A stretch of DNA of 64,000 nucleotides from Flavobacteriales bacterium (GCA_905339165.1 CAJPFH010000012.1:1-64000); one strand, 5' to 3'; positions 17,561-26,371 are shown, counted from the stretch's first letter. A program made the numbers and translations. The notes: generated by a model from the sequence alone, not told the origin.

Positions 17561-19720
17561 ATGACCGAAAAGCTGAACTTGGTTGACAAACTATTTGAAT
17601 CATATAACTATAAAATTGCTAAAAGCTCAACCAAAGATGTTAGAATTTACACATTGCAGTATGGTATGTACCATGCTGCCGAGATAATCTCTTTTGATGA
17701 AAATACTGATGTTTCAAAATTCAAAAATGAATTTTCTGAATTAGGATATGCCACCGAGATAAAAGTAGTCAAAAACATAGAAGAAGTTGAAGAATATTTA
17801 TTCGAAGGATTTTTCATAAAAACACCATTAGGAAACGAACTAAAAAATAGATATAAAAACTTTGTCAAAAAACAACTCTCTAATTTGCCAGAAGGAAGCG
17901 ATTATAAATACATTGACAGCGATTTTGATTTACTATTGCAAGACAAACTTGGAGATATTACAGAAGCTAAATCATATTCTTCAAAAGACAACAGTATAAT
18001 ATCTAAAATAAAAGATCTTTTTACAGAAACAAAAGGAGCTTTGTTTATCATAATAGAAGCACCGGCAGGTTTCGGAAAAACTTGTACTGCAAATGAAATT
18101 CTTAACAGCATTACTGTTGAAAACTCTAAAATATTACCATTTTTCACGGAATTATCAAGAAACAGAGAAGCTCGTGTTTTTAAACATATTTTGCTTAATG
18201 AAATAGACGACCAATTTCCAAATGGAATTAAACAAAATGTCGTTCTTGAACAAATATACAAGGGGCGTATTCCTTTGATTATTGATGGTTTTGACGAGTT
18301 GATTACCAAAGAAAGCAATAAAGAAGATGTTGAAAGTATGCTATCTACTATAGTTGATTTACTTCAAAATGATGCTAAAATTGTCATTACATCAAGGAAA
18401 ACGGCAATTTTAAATAGTGAAGAATTTATTGAAACAATCAATTCTTCTATTGAAAATTTTTCACTTGCCCGTTTTGAAATAAAAGAGCCTACGATTGAAA
18501 ATTGGTTACACAAAGACAGATTGGAATTAATTGAAGAAAATGAATTCCCTATCAACCAAATTTCCAATCCCGTACTTCTATCTTATTTGAGAAATATTCC
18601 TTTAGAAAAATTGAATGAATTTCTAACCAAGAAGGAAGGCACATTGATTGATAAGTATTTTGATTACCTACTTAAGAGGGAAAGAGAACGACAAAATCTA
18701 AAGTTAGACAATCAAACCCAATTCCGAATTTTCAGAAAGCTTAATCGCTTTATGTCCGAATACAATTTTACAGCAGAAACAAAAGAAACTATCAAGGATT
18801 TTATCAAAGCCTATAATGTCAAAATTTTACAAGAGAGTTTGAAGGATTATAAGTCTGAAGAAAAACCATCTATTGAAGAATTAACAGAAATATTGTCTAA
18901 CCACGTTTTTTTAGATAGGAAAACAGATGGAAATATTGGTTTCATTAATGACTTTGTTTTTGGTTATTTGGTAAGCGATAATTTAATTAATGATAAGTTT
19001 CAGGAACACTATAAAGAAAAATTCACCAAAGTTATACCCCAAGATTTTGCTCAAAAATCTCTTGAATCTTCAAAGATTCAAAGTCCGGAAAACAAAAATA
19101 AACTTTGGAAAGTATACAATGAAAACAATTTTGAATACGATTCCATTTTTTATTTTGATGCCGACTATTTTTTGAAAAATGAAATTAAACGTAATTTTAA
19201 TACGCTGTATCTAGCAGACAGAACAATTAAAGAATTAAAATTTGAAAATCACATTTTTGAAAATTGCGTTTTTGCGGGTATAACTTTTGAGAATTGTATT
19301 TTCACTACTTCCTGTTTTAAAAAATCATCTTTTCAAAACTGTAAGTTTTACAACTGTTCTTTGAAAGACAAAACACCTATTGTTTATGACGATTTTGGAA
19401 TTTATGTGTGTCAAGACAATAATGAATTTATTAAAGATATAAACTCATTATACTGTAAGGATAGTGAAATTAATGAAGTTGAAACAATAGAGACTGAATT
19501 AACCGAGCAAAAAGTTCTTTTGCAATTCTTACAAGTTGACGAAAAGAGACCGAAACCAAGAAAATTTTCGGTAATAAAACAACGCTTGTCTGAATATTCA
19601 GACAAAGAAATAAACAATGTCATTGACGCTCTAATTCGTAAAGAATATTTGCATTTCAAAGACGATGTTGGATTTGTAACAAGAGAAGCTATGAACTTTT
19701 TAAACCATAACGGAAACTAA
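17561..19720 (+). CDS. NACHT-type STAND NTPase (bacterial NLR-like)
   Basis: The 719-residue cytosolic protein has four parts. Residues 1-110 form a small N-terminal domain I do not recognise. Residues 155-480 form a NACHT NTPase: Walker A EAPAGFGKT (166-174), Walker B PLIIDGFDEL (238-247), sensor-like ITSR (276-279) and a terminal FINDFVFGYLVSDNL block that matches the usual FxHxxFxEYLxA of NACHT proteins. Residues 560-605 are pentapeptide-like (FENCVF, FENCIF, FQNCKF, FYNCSL). Residues 645-719 look like a winged helix. Bacterial NACHT proteins (bNACHT) include known antiphage sensors. The stop overlaps the start of the RelA/SpoT gene (TAATG), so the two are almost certainly co-translated; the partner could be its effector. 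Confidence 0.85.
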   Translation: MTEKLNLVDKLFESYNYKIAKSSTKDVRIYTLQYGMYHAAEIISFDENTDVSKFKNEFSELGYATEIKVVKNIEEVEEYLFEGFFIKTPLGNELKNRYKNFVKKQLSNLPEGSDYKYIDSDFDLLLQDKLGDITEAKSYSSKDNSIISKIKDLFTETKGALFIIIEAPAGFGKTCTANEILNSITVENSKILPFFTELSRNREARVFKHILLNEIDDQFPNGIKQNVVLEQIYKGRIPLIIDGFDELITKESNKEDVESMLSTIVDLLQNDAKIVITSRKTAILNSEEFIETINSSIENFSLARFEIKEPTIENWLHKDRLELIEENEFPINQISNPVLLSYLRNIPLEKLNEFLTKKEGTLIDKYFDYLLKRERERQNLKLDNQTQFRIFRKLNRFMSEYNFTAETKETIKDFIKAYNVKILQESLKDYKSEEKPSIEELTEILSNHVFLDRKTDGNIGFINDFVFGYLVSDNLINDKFQEHYKEKFTKVIPQDFAQKSLESSKIQSPENKNKLWKVYNENNFEYDSIFYFDADYFLKNEIKRNFNTLYLADRTIKELKFENHIFENCVFAGITFENCIFTTSCFKKSSFQNCKFYNCSLKDKTPIVYDDFGIYVCQDNNEFIKDINSLYCKDSEINEVETIETELTEQKVLLQFLQVDEKRPKPRKFSVIKQRLSEYSDKEINNVIDALIRKEYLHFKDDVGFVTREAMNFLNHNGN

Positions 19721-20607
19721 TGAGCAGAGATTTACAACTTATAGAAAAAGATATTTGTTCTAAAATTTGTGAACGACTTGATAAAGTAGGACTTTTATAT
19801 AGAATATTTAGCCGAGTAAAAGATAATAATTCTATATCTGAAAAAATTGAACGAAAAAAAATAGAAGGTAAACCATATTCAAAAGACGGCAAAAAAATTC
19901 AAGATATTATTGGTATTCGTATTGTTACATACTTTCACGATGATGTAAATTTGGTAAAAGAAATTCTTTCTGATGTTTTCACGTTCGTAGATGAAGAAAT
20001 AGATAAAATTGAACCAACAATTTTTAAACCTAAAAGAACAAATATTGTTTGTGGTTTTGATGAAAAACAGAAAGAAACATTTAATGAAGTAGCAAAAATT
20101 ACAAATAACGAATCGCTTCAACTTACTGACCATACTTTTGAACTTCAATTAAGAACTATATTATCAGAAGGTTGGCACGAAATAGACCATAATTTGAGGT
20201 ACAAGTCAAAAGACGAGTGGGTTAATCATTCTGAAAAAGAAAGATTGCTTAATGGTATTTATGCAAATATGGAAGTGAGCGACTTAGCAATGAAGTCTTT
20301 ATTTAGTGAATTAGCATATCAACATTTCAAAGAAAAAAATTGGGAAGGTATGTTGAGAAATAAATACAGACTAAAATTTCAACTTTCAGAATTAAAAGAA
20401 GAACTAAAGCAAGTTTTAAATGAAGAACCAAAAGTTGCAAAACAACTATTGAAAGCAGACAGAGTTGATATTGTAAGTGAACTTTCGAAACTTGAAATGT
20501 CCTTACCAATTAACTTTAACAACATTGTTTATTTTATAAATCACATTAAACTAAAAAATGAAAGGATAAGTAATTTGACACCTGATTTAATAAAAGAAAA
20601 CGCATAA
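19720..20607 (+). CDS. RelA/SpoT nucleotidyltransferase-domain protein (toxSAS-like)
   Basis: The protein has 295 residues. The synthetase fold is recognisable by SRVKDNNSISEKIERK (31-46, the RxKxxxSIxxK motif), DIIGIRI (62-68), and ELQLRT (141-146) followed by WHEIDHNLRYK (152-162). No HD hydrolase domain or TGS/ACT tail is visible, so it resembles small alarmone synthetases and toxic SAS enzymes. The G-loop motif with its conserved Tyr and His (YxSxH) is not seen; the corresponding stretch reads KRTNIVCGFDE. The C-terminal 120 residues are helical and coiled-coil-like. It overlaps the NACHT gene by one base. It probably makes (p)ppGpp-like nucleotides or pyrophosphorylates another target on activation; the substrate is unknown. 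Confidence 0.85.
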   Translation: MSRDLQLIEKDICSKICERLDKVGLLYRIFSRVKDNNSISEKIERKKIEGKPYSKDGKKIQDIIGIRIVTYFHDDVNLVKEILSDVFTFVDEEIDKIEPTIFKPKRTNIVCGFDEKQKETFNEVAKITNNESLQLTDHTFELQLRTILSEGWHEIDHNLRYKSKDEWVNHSEKERLLNGIYANMEVSDLAMKSLFSELAYQHFKEKNWEGMLRNKYRLKFQLSELKEELKQVLNEEPKVAKQLLKADRVDIVSELSKLEMSLPINFNNIVYFINHIKLKNERISNLTPDLIKENA

Positions 20608-20733
20608 ATAACGGTAGGACAAATATGAAACAAACGATTGTGAATGAGAAAAAACAACGAAATCTGTTTCATCGCAAAGCCACAAACCGTTTACATAAAT
20701 TTAAAAACAGGAACAACTTAAAAACAAACAAAT

Positions 20734-21597
20734 ATGAAGAAAACAAAAATCGGTTTGACAGTACTTATAATAGTATTTAGCCTGAACGCATCTTGGGCAC
20801 AAAATCTTGAAAAAGAAACCACAAAACTATGGTGGAATATCTATGGTGGTTGTTTTTCAGGAACGCATTTAACAAAGAGAAATTCCCTTTTTATGTCTAC
20901 AGCTAACAATATTTCCTCTGGCTCTGCATTTACCTTAAAAAGAAATGTTGTTAATCAAATAATTGATAAGGGACTTCGTTTTGACTATTCAACTCTTAAA
21001 TTGATGGAGGGTTTCCCAACCTTAAAAAATGACTCTCTTTCGGCAACACCTCCTTGCACATTTTTATTAGACTACGCAAGCACCACAGGTGTCGATGTTT
21101 ATGGAAAATTAGTTGATGAAGCAAATATTGGAAAAATAAATGCTGAACTTCAAACTATCTTAAAGAATGCAAAAGCTTTGAAACCGACTATTTCAAAATG
21201 GGGTATAGATTATATAGAAGAAGGCAGTTTAATTTTGTATCTAACTAGTGAATTAAACAAAGGAAATAAGACAGTTGGACTTCTAACAAATGGAGAACAC
21301 TACATTTCGACAATGGGAATTTGGATTAAAGGAATAAATTTCTCGTATGAACTTGACAAAGAGGTAGTTCAAAAAGTTAAAACTATCTATGAATCAAATA
21401 AAGTTGATTTTTTAGAAGTTGGGGTTAAAATTGATTTTAGTTCTGAGACAACTTTTTCGACAACTTTTGATTACAAAGACAAGTTTTATCCATTTTTGAA
21501 GTTTAAAAAGATACAAACTAGTGGCTATATTAAGATTAAAAATAAACAGACACCTATTTTATATTTGGAAGATCTAGACCTTTTAGATATTGAATAA
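20734..21597 (+). CDS. Secreted hypothetical protein
   Basis: The 287-residue protein has a clear signal peptide (residues 1-22, ending NASWAQ). I do not recognise the mature region; it is mixed alpha-beta with one pair of nearby segments rich in Lys and Thr. A 126-base gap with a weak echo of the intergenic repeat precedes it, and a full repeat copy follows it. It has no clear link to the NACHT pair other than position. Confidence 0.7.
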   Translation: MKKTKIGLTVLIIVFSLNASWAQNLEKETTKLWWNIYGGCFSGTHLTKRNSLFMSTANNISSGSAFTLKRNVVNQIIDKGLRFDYSTLKLMEGFPTLKNDSLSATPPCTFLLDYASTTGVDVYGKLVDEANIGKINAELQTILKNAKALKPTISKWGIDYIEEGSLILYLTSELNKGNKTVGLLTNGEHYISTMGIWIKGINFSYELDKEVVQKVKTIYESNKVDFLEVGVKIDFSSETTFSTTFDYKDKFYPFLKFKKIQTSGYIKIKNKQTPILYLEDLDLLDIE

Positions 21598-21638
21598 AAT
21601 CTGTGCATAACAGGTGTTTGGTTCAATGGCGGGAATGT

Positions 21639-21727
21639 GGTTAAATAAACATTCTGCCCTGCATCAACTTTTGTGGTGTATTGGCAGTTTTGTACTCCGA
21701 AACCCGCCCGAACGCAAAGCCGAAAAA
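21639..21727 (+). repeat. Intergenic repeat, copy B (about 89 bp)
   Basis: This copy shares with 17347-17436 the start GGTTAAATAAA, the central ATCAA and GGCAG blocks and the end CTCCGAAAC, then GAACGCAAAGCC and GAAAAA. It is preceded by GTGCATAACAGG, a motif that recurs after the DUF3800 gene as ATGCATAACAGC (22501 region). Confidence 0.75.
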
Positions 21728-21733
21728 CAAAAT

Positions 21734-21767
21734 GTGTAAACTTTTTTCAGGACGAGACATAGGCATA
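21734..21767 (+). repeat. Short intergenic motif, copy 1
   Basis: The motif GTGTAAACTTTT, then CAGGACGAGACAT and GCATA, lies directly upstream of the DUF3800-like gene. It recurs with few changes at 24488-24520, inside the insertion in the acetyltransferase gene. Confidence 0.7.
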
Positions 21768-21771
21768 ATTT

Positions 21772-22497
21772 ATGATGCGACTAATTTTAGACACAAACAA
21801 GGGACAAATTGAGTTAGGCGAAAACACGTTGGTCTTTGCACTTGACGACACTGGACATGAAGAGTTCAAAGACAGAGATTATCAAATTTATGGTATTGGC
21901 GGATGTGCTTTTCTGGTTAAAGATTACCAACGACTAATTGAGATTCCTTTTAATTACACGTGCAGTAAATATTTTCCTGACTTAAAAAGGCCATTTCACA
22001 CAACTGATGTTATTAGGACAATTACAAAAGAACAAATTGAAGCATTGAATCATCTGTTTCAAAAGTTTATGTTTTTTCGTATTGCTAACATTATCACATC
22101 TAAAACGGACAACAGGGCTGACATCGAAAATATAAGATTGACAACTGGCACGATTGTAAATTCAATTAAAACCATTTCTGAACAAGCAGAATTTGATAGA
22201 ATATTTGTTATCTGCGAAGATTCAGAAAGGACTGGAGTTAAAGTTATGAATGGTCTTTTTGGTTATAAAATTTCAAATGGGGTTAAAACTTTTGACATTG
22301 AACTGGGACTTATGCCAAAAAAATCTTGTTCACCAGCTCTTGAAATTGCAGACTTAATTATTCATACGGCTGGCAGACAAACAAGACACCGATTAAGTGG
22401 CAAAACCAAATTTCTTCCTGACTTTGAAAGTGTATTTAAAAGCATTGACAATAGACTTATTTCTTTTATGGAACTAACAAGAGTGGTGGACAAGTAA
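21772..22497 (+). CDS. DUF3800-like protein
   Basis: The 241-residue cytosolic protein may start at either of two adjacent ATGs. An N-terminal acidic pair in FALDDTGHEEF (Asp25, Asp26), a middle region with FDRIFVICEDSE, and a late LEIADLIIHTAGRQ segment match the order of acidic motifs in DUF3800 proteins. That family is thought to adopt an RNase H-like fold and is common in defence and mobile regions. It is isolated between intergenic repeats, consistent with a gene-by-gene accessory array. Confidence 0.6.
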   Translation: MMRLILDTNKGQIELGENTLVFALDDTGHEEFKDRDYQIYGIGGCAFLVKDYQRLIEIPFNYTCSKYFPDLKRPFHTTDVIRTITKEQIEALNHLFQKFMFFRIANIITSKTDNRADIENIRLTTGTIVNSIKTISEQAEFDRIFVICEDSERTGVKVMNGLFGYKISNGVKTFDIELGLMPKKSCSPALEIADLIIHTAGRQTRHRLSGKTKFLPDFESVFKSIDNRLISFMELTRVVDK

Positions 22498-22587
22498 ACT
22501 ATGCATAACAGCAGTAACTGTTGTCCCACTTCCTAAAAGGTAATACACTTGAAAAAAATATTTTTTTAGTAACACTAGATTAACGAT

Positions 22588-23232
22588 ATGAATATGGAGT
22601 GGGAAACAATACAATATTATTTTTATGTGGGGCTATTGATATTTTTTTCTCTTTGGGTAATTTTTAAATTTACACAAGTTGATAAACCGTTAAAAAAAAT
22701 TAAATTTTGGATTATTTGGGGGTTATCAACTATAATTTTAGGGACAGCCATTTTAGTTCTTCTTTCTATATATTTAATCAATATTATATTTCCTTCAACT
22801 GACAAACAACCGGACTTGAAAAATGCTCCCACTATTGATTCATACCATGAAAACACAATGGTTTATAACCCTATAAATGCAATATGGATTTGCTCATTTG
22901 ATACTTTATTAAAAGATTTTAAGCCAATCAAACTTCGCAATATTAATAGAGACACTTTGACTCCCCAAAAAATAGAAGATATCATTAATAAAAATTGGCC
23001 AAAAGTTCAAATCAAGTATTTATCTACCTCTATTGACACCATATTTTTAAGCATTCCTCATAGCGAAGTATTAACACAGCAGATGGGTTCATCTGGTGCA
23101 GACCAATTTATGGTTTCAACCACTTATACCTTTACTGAGCTGAAAGGCATTAAATATGTTTCTTACGAATTTGAGTTTGGAGACCACGCTAATCCGGGTG
23201 TTTATTGCAGGTCTTCGTGGACCACTAAATAG
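22588..23232 (+). CDS. Membrane-anchored hypothetical protein
   Basis: The 214-residue protein has two N-terminal transmembrane helices (about 9-28 and 37-65) and an extracytoplasmic alpha-beta domain. I do not recognise the family. The second ATG at 22594 is an alternative start. It stands alone, with a 45-base gap to the next gene. Confidence 0.65.
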   Translation: MNMEWETIQYYFYVGLLIFFSLWVIFKFTQVDKPLKKIKFWIIWGLSTIILGTAILVLLSIYLINIIFPSTDKQPDLKNAPTIDSYHENTMVYNPINAIWICSFDTLLKDFKPIKLRNINRDTLTPQKIEDIINKNWPKVQIKYLSTSIDTIFLSIPHSEVLTQQMGSSGADQFMVSTTYTFTELKGIKYVSYEFEFGDHANPGVYCRSSWTTK

Positions 23233-23277
23233 TGTATGAGTTGCAAAGCCTGACACAGTTATACCAAATTTTAAAAT

Positions 23278-24201
23278 ATGATACAGAAAAACAAAATTTT
23301 AACAGCAATTTTCCTACTAACAGGACTAACAATGTTTGGACAAATAAATATGACTGATTCGACCGCTCAAGTCATTACATATTGGGACAAAGGAGAAAAA
23401 CAAAACTATTCTGTGGAAGTAGAAAAAATTAAAATAAAAGATTCGGATACTGTTTCAAGAGAATTGACAACTTATGATGTTGAAATTACTGTTTTAAATT
23501 CCAACGATAAATCATATACTATTCAATGGTTTTACAAAAATATTACAAGCAATAGTAAAAATCCAACAATTCAAAAACTTATGAATGTTACTAAGGATAT
23601 GAAAGTGATTTTCAAAACGAATGAACTCGGTGTATTTGTTGAAGTTGAAAATTGGAAAGAAATTAAAGATTATATTCAAAAAGCAACTACTTCTTTAAAA
23701 AAAGATTTTAAAGACATGAATGGAATGGACAAAGTGCTTAACCAAATAGAAGCTACATACTCTACAAAAGAAGCTATTGAATCAGCATCAATAAAAGACA
23801 TTCAGCAATTTCATACCTTTCACGGAGCAAAATACAAATTAGGAGAAGTTTTAGAAGGCAAATTAAAAGTTCAGAATCTTTTTGGTGGCGAACCTTTTGA
23901 CTCTAACTTTAGTGTTTATCTTAACGAGATTAACGAACCGGAAAATAACTACATTATGAGAGCAACGCAAGAAGTAAATAAAGAGCAATTAACAAATGCT
24001 ACGTTTGACTACTTAACAATAATGGCAAAGAATATGAAAATTGAATTGCCTAAACGAGAATACCTAAAAGACTTAAAAAATGAAACCTTGACAGCTTCAA
24101 GGATTCATGGAACAGGTTGGATAGTTTATAGTGTTCAAACAATAACCATAACATCAGATAATGTCACGAATATTGAAGAAAGAATTATCGAAATAAAATA
24201 A
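23278..24201 (+). CDS. Secreted hypothetical protein, 3' end duplicated at 34.4 kb
   Basis: The 307-residue protein has a signal peptide (residues 1-21, ending TMFGQ). The mature part is mixed alpha-beta and not recognised. Its last 49 codons and the 14 bases after its stop are repeated almost exactly at 34444-34608, 10.4 kb away. The gene itself is complete here. Confidence 0.72.
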   Translation: MIQKNKILTAIFLLTGLTMFGQINMTDSTAQVITYWDKGEKQNYSVEVEKIKIKDSDTVSRELTTYDVEITVLNSNDKSYTIQWFYKNITSNSKNPTIQKLMNVTKDMKVIFKTNELGVFVEVENWKEIKDYIQKATTSLKKDFKDMNGMDKVLNQIEATYSTKEAIESASIKDIQQFHTFHGAKYKLGEVLEGKLKVQNLFGGEPFDSNFSVYLNEINEPENNYIMRATQEVNKEQLTNATFDYLTIMAKNMKIELPKREYLKDLKNETLTASRIHGTGWIVYSVQTITITSDNVTNIEERIIEIK

Positions 24202-24215
24202 AAAAACGGTACATA
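24050..24215 (+). repeat. 166-bp direct repeat, left copy
   Basis: It covers the 3' end of the preceding gene and runs 14 bases beyond its stop. Compared with 34444-34608 there are four substitutions and one single-base length difference in an A-run. The two copies bracket the acetyltransferase gene, the three-gene cassette and the whole heme locus. Confidence 0.92.
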
Positions 24216-24243
24216 CAAAAACTCAACAATAAAAATCCAAAAA

Positions 24244-24468
24244 ATGGAAATAACATACAAATTCGACACAACTCCGGAAACAGAAATAATTATTGACCTA
24301 TATAATAGTTCCGGTATTAACAGACCAACCGATGAAAAAGAGCGAATAGCGAAAATGTATGCTAATTCAAATTTAATTGTAACAGCTTGGGATAATAACA
24401 AACTTGTAGGCATCTCACGGTCACTTACCGATTTCTGTTATTGTTGCTATTTATCTGTAATCTCGTAA
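24244..24468 (+). pseudogene. 5' part of a GNAT acetyltransferase gene split by an insertion
   Basis: The frame encodes the first 71 residues of a GNAT fold (start MEITYKF; strand NKLVGISRS) and then four residues of different origin before a stop. The natural continuation is found 2 kb downstream at 26465-26651. Joining 24244-24455 to 26465-26651 gives 399 bases, an intact 132-residue acetyltransferase reading YCCYLS/DLAVRKEYQRVGIGKK with the acetyl-CoA loop QRVGIGK. The gene is therefore interrupted and not lost. Confidence 0.88.
24387..24455 (+). repeat. 69-bp direct repeat, left copy
   Basis: It is identical to 26396-26464 at 67 of 69 positions (A/G differences within GGGATAATAAC and CGGTCACTT). 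It is part of the acetyltransferase coding sequence. A crossover between the two copies would delete 2009 bases and restore the gene. Confidence 0.95.
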
Positions 24469-24487
24469 CAAGATTATTAACCAAATA

Positions 24488-24520
24488 GTGTAAACTTTTA
24501 CAGGATGAGACATCTAGCAT
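24488..24520 (+). repeat. Short intergenic motif, copy 2
   Basis: It matches 21734-21767: GTGTAAACTTTT, CAGGATGAGACAT and GCAT are shared. It lies between the broken acetyltransferase end and the first cassette gene. Confidence 0.65.
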
Positions 24521-24712
24521 TACTCAAGCGAATAGGAACTATTAATTCAGAGAATATAAACAACAAAAAAACAAATGGAAGCAAGATTTTTTTATAATGC
24601 AAGCACACATACAATGAATCAATGGTTAATTAATAAAACTGATTTTAACTAATTTTAACTAACTTTACTTCGCAGAAATCAACATTATTTGTTTTTTTGT
24701 ACTTAAAACAAA

Positions 24713-25453
24713 ATGAGTAAATTACCTAATGCACCATTAGTTGAAGTCATTTTTGAACTTCGGTGGAAAGTAACCGACAAAGAAGAGCTTACTAAATGTC
24801 AGTATCTTCATGGTGATTTATATGCTTCGATAAAAGATATTTATAATTTTAGGGAAGCCTTAGTTGCACCTGAAGTTCCGATGGAATTATATTTAAATAT
24901 CCCTGCTCATAGATTTAGAGTTGCTCAAAATAATTATCCTTTAGTTCAGGTTGGTCCTGGTTTATTAACATTAAATACTATTGATTCGAAATATAACTGG
25001 GAAGAATTTGAGGAACAAATAATAAATGTTTCAAAAAGATTTTTGGAGGTATATCAATTTAAATCAAATCAAGAAATATCTTTAATCTTACAATACTTTG
25101 ATTTTTTTGAATTCAATTTCGAATCAAGCAATGTTTTTGAATTTTTATCAGATAATTTAAATTTTTCAGTTAAGCAGAACTTCTATAAGAGCAAAAGTAA
25201 TCCTAATAATTTGAATTTGGGATTCCATTATAATACTGAATTAGGCTCCCTTTCTATATCTGTTATTCGAGGAAAGAATATTGCTAAATCTGATGGTATA
25301 ATTACTCAAACAAATATTACTAGTAAACCAATTAATCCAGATTTAAATTTAATAACTGAGTGGTTAAGAAAATCACATGAATTTTGCAGTCAATTATTTA
25401 AAGATATGACAAGAGGAAAACTTTATGATAGTTTTAATTCCATTAAAAAATAA
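24713..25453 (+). CDS. TIGR04255-family protein of unknown function
   Basis: The 246-residue cytosolic protein begins LPNAPLVEVIFELRWKV, the N-terminal signature of the uncharacterised TIGR04255 family, and has the typical total length near 250 residues. Other family-like segments are HRFRVAQNNYPLVQVGPG (about 70-85) and the beta-rich SLSISVIRGKN region. It is the first of three genes spaced by 5 and 13 bases inside the acetyltransferase insertion. No catalytic motif is apparent. Confidence 0.75.
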   Translation: MSKLPNAPLVEVIFELRWKVTDKEELTKCQYLHGDLYASIKDIYNFREALVAPEVPMELYLNIPAHRFRVAQNNYPLVQVGPGLLTLNTIDSKYNWEEFEEQIINVSKRFLEVYQFKSNQEISLILQYFDFFEFNFESSNVFEFLSDNLNFSVKQNFYKSKSNPNNLNLGFHYNTELGSLSISVIRGKNIAKSDGIITQTNITSKPINPDLNLITEWLRKSHEFCSQLFKDMTRGKLYDSFNSIKK

Positions 25454-25458
25454 TTCTT

Positions 25459-25833
25459 ATGATACCATCAGAGATTGAATACAAAGAAATAACTCAATCT
25501 GAACCAACTACATTATTTAAGGTTGTAGAAAATATTCAGAATAATAGTCGTCTTGGATTAACCGCTTTAATGGTTCTTTCTATGGCTACGAATACTTTTA
25601 GCGAAAACTTAACTTATGGTAAGAAAGATATAAATTTCGATAGAATCGTGAGAGATTCGTATACCAACTTAGAAATTCCAAATAGTAACAATACCAAATT
25701 TGAAATTGATATCTTTCAAGAGGGTTTCTCAGAGGATTATACTGACTTTATTATTAAGCCAATTTATAGTGAAGAATTTAAAATTAAAGTTAAGTCTTTT
25801 AAAATTGAAAAATTTGTGCCATCATCAATTTAA
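25459..25833 (+). CDS. Hypothetical protein, middle gene of the TIGR04255 cassette
   Basis: The 124-residue protein is not recognised. It has no signal peptide; a weakly hydrophobic helix at about 35-48 (GLTALMVLSMATN) could be buried or membrane-active. The C-terminal half is beta-rich and ends with repeated Phe-Lys pairs. It lies 5 bases after the TIGR04255 gene, so the two are co-transcribed and may act together. Confidence 0.65.
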   Translation: MIPSEIEYKEITQSEPTTLFKVVENIQNNSRLGLTALMVLSMATNTFSENLTYGKKDINFDRIVRDSYTNLEIPNSNNTKFEIDIFQEGFSEDYTDFIIKPIYSEEFKIKVKSFKIEKFVPSSI

Positions 25834-25846
25834 AATTTCTTAATTT

Positions 25847-26371
25847 ATGAAATATCCTTGGTATGAAAGTATTAATAAATCAAGTCAAATTCTACAAGGT
25901 GATTTTGTTCTAAATTGTCCAATTATCATACCCCCAGTGACATTTGAAGATGAGCAGGATGTTTCTGTGAAATTATTAAATGCCATTATAATGTCACAGT
26001 CCTGTGATATTGAGAATGGAAAAGTTGATATTATCTTGGTTTGTCCATATTATAATTTAGAAGATTTTTTACCATTACATCCAACAAGTAAAGATGGAAG
26101 TAAAGGAAGTAGAAAAAAAGTAATAGATAATTTATTACATGGAAACTATCCCAATTGTCATATTTTACAAAAGGATATTGACTTAAATATTAAGGATTAT
26201 CTTGTAGTTGATTTTAGAAATGTGTATGGTATTCATTACGAATTTTTAAAAAATCATATTTCTAAAATTTCAAACCGAAATAGATTATTACCACCATATA
26301 GGGAACATCTTTCTCAAGCATTTGCAAGGTATTTTATGAGGGTTGGACTTCCAATTAATATTGAAATCTAA
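25847..26371 (+). CDS. Hypothetical protein with SQSCD motif, third cassette gene
   Basis: The 174-residue protein is not named with confidence. It contains IIMSQSCDIENGKV (residues 47-60), which resembles the SQSCD motif of uncharacterised proteins that occur beside TIGR04255-type genes, and a conserved-looking end LPPYREHLSQAFARYFMRVG. The invariant-looking Cys53-Asp54 pair could be catalytic or metal-binding. The gene ends 24 bases before the right direct repeat. Confidence 0.65.
   Translation: MKYPWYESINKSSQILQGDFVLNCPIIIPPVTFEDEQDVSVKLLNAIIMSQSCDIENGKVDIILVCPYYNLEDFLPLHPTSKDGSKGSRKKVIDNLLHGNYPNCHILQKDIDLNIKDYLVVDFRNVYGIHYEFLKNHISKISNRNRLLPPYREHLSQAFARYFMRVGLPINIEI

Noticed and set aside
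17264-24243. Integron-type gene-cassette array with attC sites
   Set aside because: Intergenic repeats exist, but I found no paired RYYYAAC/GTTRRRY core sites and no integron integrase.
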